Assembly: GCA_019914995.1 (NCBI GenBank)
Contig: CM034136.1
Span: 3,611,270 to 3,675,269, forward strand
Reading direction: 5' to 3'
DNA: 64,000 nt
Source: Acanthochlamys bracteata
Taxonomy: Eukaryota; Streptophyta; Magnoliopsida; Pandanales; Velloziaceae
In this document: positions 57,340-64,000 of the stretch, piece after piece
How positions within the stretch are numbered: the stretch's first letter is position 1
Layout: every line of letters begins with the position of its first letter
Translations under genes and position numbers: made by a program
Notes under the pieces: generated by a model
Database searches by the model: none
Told to the model about the DNA's origin: nothing
What the model saw: the letters and a program-made list of their open reading frames with translations, nothing else

Positions 57340-59500
57340 TACGGAAAACGCTATAGATCGTAGAGAATCGCTTTCTGATTTTACAAGTTTTGTGTTGGGA
57401 ATTGTTGGGAATGATAGGGAAAGGACACATAGGTTTTTTAGGTGGTAGTTTGGGAATGGTGGCACCAAAAAATACCTTGGACCTCGTTCTTGTGGTCTCT
57501 TGTTTGCTTCTTGTGGTTGAGATCTATCATTAGTTCACTTGTTGGAATTGGATCCTTCAATTATGTGGCCGAATTAAATATATGTTACATGTTATAGTTA
57601 AGTTACTGGTTAATGAAGCTTGATTTACTAAAATTACTAGTTGGGTCAACCTAAAGCTTTGTGGCTGGTGATTCCTTTCGTGCAACTTGCTCTTATTATA
57701 GTTACTTTTAGTCTATGCGAAGATTTGTTCATAAAATTGCGCACCGTGATATTCAGCATGAGTTTATAGTTTTGATAATTTTAGATAATCAACACAGTCA
57801 AAATTTCGGATTTCTGTTTGCGAGATGTGTAATTTATGTAACTATTCAGCATAAGTAGCTTTTATAGCTATTCATTTCTCCAGAGCATTGAAGTAACTAA
57901 ATAAATAAGCTAGCAGTTTACGTTTATTTTGCCACTCGTAATGGAAACAATGGAGCGTGCGTGGTCTGTGTTTGATGGGAGGTAGTTTATTCATATGCTT
58001 GTCGATGGATGGTTAGTTCATGTTAAATAAATACAGCCGAATTTAACTCTAAACTCCCAACAAAAAAATAAAAAATCTCAGCAAACATAAGATGCCTTAT
58101 GTCAGTGTTGGTAATATTTTCTCAATTTGTCAGGGTACGATGGACTGAAAAAGAACATGACACTGTAGGTTTTTTAAGGACAACAGCATGTTTCTGTCAA
58201 TGGCAAAAAGCATTTTATTTATTGCTTTTATTGATTATTTCTGTATGATGCTGGACGAATTTCGCACCCACTTTCATGTAATTTTTTCATTTAGGGTTCT
58301 TTAACATTGATATTTTAAGGTACCTTTTATAAACAAGAATGCTTTATAAAATTTTTTTAATAAGTTTAATTCTTTTAATTTAAATAAAATAATTCGTTTT
58401 ATGATCTATTATTTTATGATGGGTTTTAAACTTTAAAAAGAATTCCAAACCACTCAAAAGAATTCTAAAAAGAAACTCATTTTAGAGGGTATTTAAGAGT
58501 GTTTTTTAAAAATATTTTTTTCATAAATATTTTATTCTATTTAGATAAACAAATTTATCTCTTTATTTAAGTAATAATAATAAATAATAAGATTTATTAT
58601 GTAATTTTTATAATTATAAAAAATAAAAAATTAAAAGAAAATTTTGTCTCGAACGCCCTGCCAAACGCTTTAAAGACACCTAAGATTTATTTTAAATATC
58701 CGTAATTAAGTTTCATAAAAATAAAAAATAAAAAATAAAATTTTTAAAAAAATAAAGTAAAAATAAAATTCATTATTTGTGTTTCAATAATATTTGAAAG
58801 TATATTAAAATTTTAAAAATATAATAGCACTAAAAAGTGTGCAAATAAAAAAATTAAATTAAAATTTTGAATGTGAAAATAGAGTTTTATATTTTTTATT
58901 TAATTAAAACATATGAATTATTTAAAATTCAAAATTTGATTAAAAAAATTAAAATTCCGAACGTTTGAAACACTGTTCCCAAATAATCCCTTAGTTAGTA
59001 GAAACGAACATTAAATGACTATTCCTGTTTAAAATGATTAACTTTTTCTAAACAATATTTTCTAGTAACAATATTGTTCTAAATATATTTATTTTAAATA
59101 TTACCTAGATATACTTCTAATATTTACTTTTATTTCTTATATAGTTGATTATAACAAACATATGTTTAGTTTGATAATTATGGTGCAATGGTTTTCATAA
59201 TTATAAAATCATATTTTAAATATTTCCTAATACCCTCTTCAATAACAAATTTAATATTTCATTGCTAAAATTTAAAAATTTATTATAGTGCAACTTCTTC
59301 TAACTTATTTAAACCCACTCAGTACATCAAAAAATTTAATTTACCATTTTCAACTACTGGTAGCCTAATTTTATACATATGACAATACTTATAGAGTCAT
59401 TATATAATAATTTGTCGTAATTCACGCCTTAAATAATTTACCATTCTCAACCTCCTCATCAGTCCTCACATGGCAGGCTATTGAAACCATATTACAGGAC
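57340..59500. other. Intergenic DNA, no gene seen
   Basis: 57340-58310 has mixed composition without a frame of note. 58320-58990 is AT-rich with MITE-like palindromes; its right part (58700-58990) ends in 'tccgaacgtttgaaacactgttccc', comparable to a TIR. Confidence 0.35.
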
Positions 59501-59504
59501 TTCG

Positions 59505-59712
59505 GCATTTCGTTTTAAAAAAATCAGTTTTTAATTTTTTAATAAATATTTTATAAAATTTATTTAAAAATTTAAAAATTATAAAAGAATTTTGTAGTAA
59601 GATTTTAGTTTTTTATTTTTATTTTTAAATAAAAAAATAAAAACTAATTTTGTAAATAAAATAATAATACTTTTAGTTTCAAAAAAAATTTTTTAAAAAT
59701 ACTTCTAAAGGC
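59505..59712. mobile_element. AT-rich Tourist-like MITE (family T), worn copy
   Basis: Blocks 'tttttaatttttta', 'ttatttaaaaatttaaaaatt' and 'aaataaaaaaataaaaac' follow the family order. Ends are worn. Confidence 0.4.
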
Positions 59713-61316
59713 TCGATGTCGATCGAATAAAGGTCTGTTTAGTAATACGCTTTAGAAAAGTAATATTTTAATTTTTCAATTTATATATTTTTTAAATAAA
59801 TTTTTTATAATTTTTAAATTAAATAATAAAAATTATACAAATATATAACATATAATTTATTTATAATTCTAATTTAGAATAATTATTTTGTTAAATTAAT
59901 AAAAGTTAAAACTATCTAAAGTTTATAAAAATATAATTTTTTAAATAAAAAATAATGTATAATCTAGAGATTGCTGCGCGCTGCTATATATGAATCTTGG
60001 GAAATGGTATTCTGTTATTCCACTTTATTTCAAGTTGAAGTTTAATAAAGAAGGAAATAACGAAAGAAATATATAATTTGCAGTTTAAGGGAGTTAGATT
60101 CCTCTTTGTGGGACAAAGGCATGAGAGACTCTAGACAAACGCATTTTCCTCATGCTGATTTTCTTTTTTAATTCTTCGAAACCCACGTTGCACTTTTACT
60201 TCCAACCGGACGGATAAAATCTTAATAACTAATAATAATAGCAAAACTTTATTTAATAAAAATAAACTATTATATTTATAAATTTTATTATTATAGTTAT
60301 CAGGCAAGACCATTGTTGAAACTTAAAGATGACAAAATAAATTTTCGGGAATAATGAAAACAAGTGAAGTACTATTTAGTAGCAGCTGTCCTTCTGAGAT
60401 TGGACGGCCGACAGCAGGCCAAGAAGAGGACGTCTATGAAATGGATGGCTTCAATTCGAAAGGGCCTCACGGGCAGCTGCGGTGTTGGTTGGTAAGGCTT
60501 CAAATATAAGAATTATATTCGGCAAGCCCATATAATTTCCTGCAATTGTCCTAACTAGTAGTGTTATAATTACTTTTATAAAATATTTTATCTTGATAGA
60601 TTTCAAATAAATGTTTGGGTCGTCCAAACGCTATACTGTAGTGATAAAGGGAACAAACATATACATACATACTTTATGTGAGGTGCAGGAGCAGGTCCGG
60701 TATTAAAACAATTGATCAAATCATTTAAGAATTAGTATCTTCTATATTTAATATATTTAAGATTATCAAGCTAAGTATAATTTTGCTCAGTCCAAAATAA
60801 ATTACTAACTCATCTCAATATTAGCCAACTTTTTTTTATTTGGGCATCATTTCTATATTCCTATATTACTAACTCGATAATAAATTCACTTACTTAGCCC
60901 ATTTTTTACTTGTGTTTATGTGATTCTTTATGCTATTAATTTAGATCTAGCTTAATTTGGAAGCCTAACGGAAACTTACGGGATTTGAAATCAAAAGAAA
61001 AAAATTTTAAAATAATTTAGGATAACTTAGAATAAGCTACTTTTTTATTAAAACAAATGACTTTTTAAAAAAATTGTTCTTAATTGATCTATATATATAT
61101 ATTATTATATACAATTTATCTAGAATTTTCAAAAATTTTGAAAACTTTTTATCATATTATATAAATTTTTGTGAAAATAAAAAGCTAAAAAAGAAATAAA
61201 ATAGAGTTGAAATGGAGAGGCAAATGACCAGCTCCTAAAGTTCTAGGGAACTACAACGGGTTTGACCGGGCTTTTCAAGTTAGAGGAGGGTTTGCAATGT
61301 CACGATATTTACAGTA
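59713..61316. other. AT-rich intergenic DNA
   Basis: 60375-60500 is GC-richer ('ggacggccgacagcaggcc', then 'ggcctcacgggcagctgcgg') but shows no recognised frame. No gene is seen. Confidence 0.35.
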
Positions 61317-61848
61317 CGTTTGGATATATGATTAAAAATAAAAGTTAAAACAATGGACAGAAAAAATAATAAAAATATAAATAAAAAAAATAATTATATT
61401 ATTTTATAATATTTTGATATATATAAATAAGAATAATAAATTAATTATGTTTGAATAAATAGATAAATAAATAAGTAATAAAAATAGTTTTTATAAAAAT
61501 AAAATATCTTTTTATTTGTATTAATTTAATTTTTATTATTATAATTTTAAACTAATTTGACTAATATAATATAAATTAATTTTATTAATATAATTTTTAA
61601 ATAAACTTTTATATTAATCAAAGTTTTTATTAATGTTTGATATAATTAATAAAATTAAATAAGTTTTTAAATTAAAAATTATGATTATATAGAATTAGTT
61701 TCATTATTTTTTCTACTAACTAAACTTAATTAAAATTAAATAAAAAATTATAATTTTAAAATAAATATAATTCACATTAATATTAAATTAAAATAAATAT
61801 TAAATTAAAAAAATATTAAATACTTTTGTTATCATGCGTATCCACCTA
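61317..61848. mobile_element. 532-bp AT-rich element, twin B
   Basis: The left end is 'cgtttggatatatgattaaa'; the right end 'gttatcatgcgtatccac' inverts to 'gtggatacgcatgataac', so terminal inverted repeats are visible. It shares order and length with 45483-46018. Confidence 0.55.
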
Positions 61849-62008
61849 TACACATTTCACCACCATCTATGGTGAAATAACACTATATGTACCTAGCATT
61901 TCTTCTTCTCTTCCATTAATGAAATAAAAATAAACATTGTTAAGGGGAGAAAATGCTTCATCATCGCAATCATTCAACATCTTTATCTATTGTTTAAACA
62001 ATGCTGTA

Positions 62009-62226
62009 GGGTGTGTTTATTTTAGGATAAACTTAAATTTTAGAAAAAAGTTTAAAATTTTAGATTTAAAATTTAAAATATTTAATAAAAAATAAATTTT
62101 ATTTTAATTTTGTATTTTAGTAAATTTTAAATTAATATTTGAAGAAAATATTAATAAAAAAAATTATTTATTTATATTAAATGTGAGTTTAAAAAAAGTG
62201 AAATTTATAGTGCAGAAAACACGCCC
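62009..62226. mobile_element. Tourist-like MITE (family G), copy
   Basis: The left end is gggtgtgtttatttta and the right end inverts to gggcgtgttttctgc. The flanks GTA (62006-62008) and TTA (62227-62229) differ by one base. It is 218 bp and matches the family at 43394 and 47352. Confidence 0.68.
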
Positions 62227-62629
62227 TTATTTCCCTTGATTCGACGAAAGCCCAATCTTGCTTTTCCACGGTGATCGAGCAAGACGAGGGGAGCGGCAAC
62301 ATAGCCCGACACAAAACGAAGGGTAGAGTGAAACTAAAAAAATTATGTGAACAGAGGAGATGCTGCTGAAACAAAAAAAATGAAATGGGCTATTAGTTTT
62401 GTTTGACCATGGTAAACAAAATTAATGGTATGGGCTCAACTCGTTAAACCCAGCTTCAACGACAACCCCGGTCCATTAATAATATCTGTTAGCCGAAGTG
62501 ATTCTTATCCATTAACCCACCGAATGTTGCTCTCTTTTTGGCGTCTCTCTATTTCTGCGTTTTCTTTCATCTCCATGCCTTCGTTAACGCCAACAACAGC
62601 ACCACCACCAGCAGCACAATTACTAATAA

Positions 62630-62992
62630 ATGGGCTGGGAATCACCCTGTTCACCGTCGACCTCACCAGCCGGCGGCGTTGCTGGGGGAAGTGCGTGCAT
62701 GTCGACGGCGGAGAAACGTAGCAGAGATCCCGAAGATGAGATATACGTCGATAATCTCCACAACCATAAGCGTTACCTCAGCGAGGTTTTATTCTTTCTA
62801 AATTTTTTCCTCCCATAGGGTTTCCTTATTTGGGATGTTTTTGATTGTTAATGTGGATAGGTTAGTTGTTGATTGATTGGTGGTGGGGCAGATTATGGCT
62901 TCCAGCTTGAATGGGCTTACTGTTGGCGACACGCTCGCTGACAACGTGATGGAGTCGCCGTCAAGGTCCGAAGGCATTTCCTTCCATCAGAG
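62630..62992 (+). CDS. Conserved plant protein, first two exons (gene leaves window)
   Basis: Exon 1 (62630-62785) starts MGWESPCSPSTSPAGGVAGG and holds EKRSRDPEDEIYVDNLHNHK followed by RYLSE. A GT-AG intron (62786-62891) leads to exon 2 (62892-62992), which reads IMASSLNGLTVGDTLADNVM and ESPSRSEGI before a donor 'cagag|gtattgg'. The phases agree. I recall this 'KRYLSEIMASSLNGLTVGD' block as conserved in plant proteins of unknown function but cannot give a gene name. The next exons are not seen before the window ends, so the following intron is at least about 1 kb. The start could also be the internal methionine at residue 24. Confidence 0.72.
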
Positions 62993-64000
62993 GTATTGGC
63001 ATATTTCATTGTGTAGTAGTTTGTAATTTTTTTAAGGATACAAATTTGTTGTAGCTTAAGAATTTTTTAAATAGGAGATTCTTGTAAAATTCAATCTGTG
63101 ACAAACTTGATAGGTACTGTGTTTAGCTCATGAATGTCTCTTGATATCATACTTTTTTTTTATTTAGTCGATGGGCGAGCTTCATGGTAATCCTTCCTAG
63201 GGCAATTTATGAACAAATTAATACAATTGTGTTTAACATTCCCAAGTCTTAAATGTTCCTTTGAATCTGCGGTGGCATATTTAAGGTCAAGAACGATCTT
63301 ACTTTGGGCTGTTTTTGAATGTCATCAAATTGGAATGCAAAATCGGGTTATAGTTGTTCAATGTATGACTTCATTTGAGATATTTTTTTTGTCATTTATT
63401 TCTTAAACTAGGGAATTATCCTGCAATGGTTTATAGTGTAGGGTGTCATCGGATAATTGGTTCCGTCCCACTATGAGAGATCGATGTTATTGAAATACCT
63501 GACTTGGCTACAGAGTAGGAAGTAATGTTCAAATCTTTCAATAGGCTTTTGACCTCAGAGTTTTTAAGTAGATATGTGCATAAAATTTTGTTGCTTCATT
63601 ATTATCATACTTAAATTGCATCCAACTAGTCAATATATATAACCTTCATAAATACACATCTGTAAGACTTGAAATGCTTTAAAGTTTTTTGCTTTGAGTA
63701 TTTTGTTATGCTACCAATGGATTATGGCTTCCATATTAGTTTCAAACAACAATGATCGCATGGCCATCGACAATAATCTACCCGTCAACTCATTAGATGT
63801 GGTTGTCGTTATGCCTATTGCATTATGTTGATAGCCAAATACTGGTTCAACCATTTGAATCAATTTTCTTTTTGTAGTATTGTCATTTCCATTCAGTTCA
63901 ATTCCTTAAAATTGGAAAACATTGTTCTCTCTAGAGTGCGTTTTACCAGAATAAATGCTAGACTAGTCAAAAAGGAGCTTTTTATTACTCATGTGAAATA
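62993..64000 (+). other. Probable long intron to the window edge
   Basis: The sequence after the exon-2 donor is T-rich and intron-like. No exon with a clear frame was found. Confidence 0.4.

Noticed and set aside
1-64000. tRNA, rRNA, CRISPR or bacterial-type operons
   Set aside because: No cloverleaf with A and B boxes, no rRNA-like stretch and no spacer-repeat pattern was recognised by eye. A tRNAscan run would settle tRNAs.

Overview
The window looks like nuclear DNA of a eudicot flowering plant. It is very AT-rich and gene-sparse. Genes have many GT-AG introns, and the proteins belong to plant-typical families (DUF3511, DUF761, DUF1645, a plastid-type ArgJ, a plant Mut-7-like exonuclease). 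The spaces between genes are filled with Copia, LINE, CACTA, hAT-like and Tourist-like remnants. I cannot name the species.

Layout. Positions 1-2730 hold a decayed Copia integrase relic and a hAT-like non-autonomous element. A ten-exon Mut-7-like 3'-5' exonuclease gene lies at 3448-11979 (+); its long intron 4 carries a dead LINE and a MITE. A single-exon DUF3511 gene follows at 12762-13217 (-), with a broken inverted copy of it at 15167-15633 (+). Between them is a GC-rich block (13806-14411) that may be the leader of APC11, whose coding part is at 17596-17850 (+). Two head-to-tail DUF761 genes lie at 20406-21047 and 22288-22821 (-) and share a 14-bp TATA block at the same distance from their start codons.

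The 17-exon glutamate N-acetyltransferase gene (ArgJ, plastid arginine synthesis) covers 26547-31499 (-). An antisense Copia gag-protease scrap sits in one of its introns. Its first exon and upstream region are duplicated at 32538-32821. An RRM pseudogene (33430-33873, +), an orphan GC-rich leader (about 34560-35090, -) and a likely solo LTR (about 36380-37545) follow.

Positions 38.9-47.3 kb hold repeats: a CACTA relic with TNP2-type transposase traces, a hAT-like MITE with a perfect 8-bp target duplication inside a coding-like remnant, and several Tourist-like MITEs. A Copia element with both LTRs (47473-50888) is nested inside a Tourist-like MITE. A DUF1645 gene lies at 54968-56188 (+). AT-rich repeats run to 62.6 kb, where the first two exons of an unrecognised plant gene (62630-62992, +) begin a gene that leaves the window.

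The genes do not form one pathway. ArgJ works in arginine synthesis, APC11 in cell-cycle ubiquitination and the exonuclease in nucleic-acid processing; the rest are plant families of unknown role. I found no convincing novel multi-gene system. The most unusual points are local duplications (ArgJ exon 1, DUF3511), transposons inserted in coding-like remnants, and nested insertions that can be ordered in time. Exon coordinates were read by eye from splice motifs and reading-frame continuity; the exonuclease and ArgJ models both sum to an open frame divisible by three.
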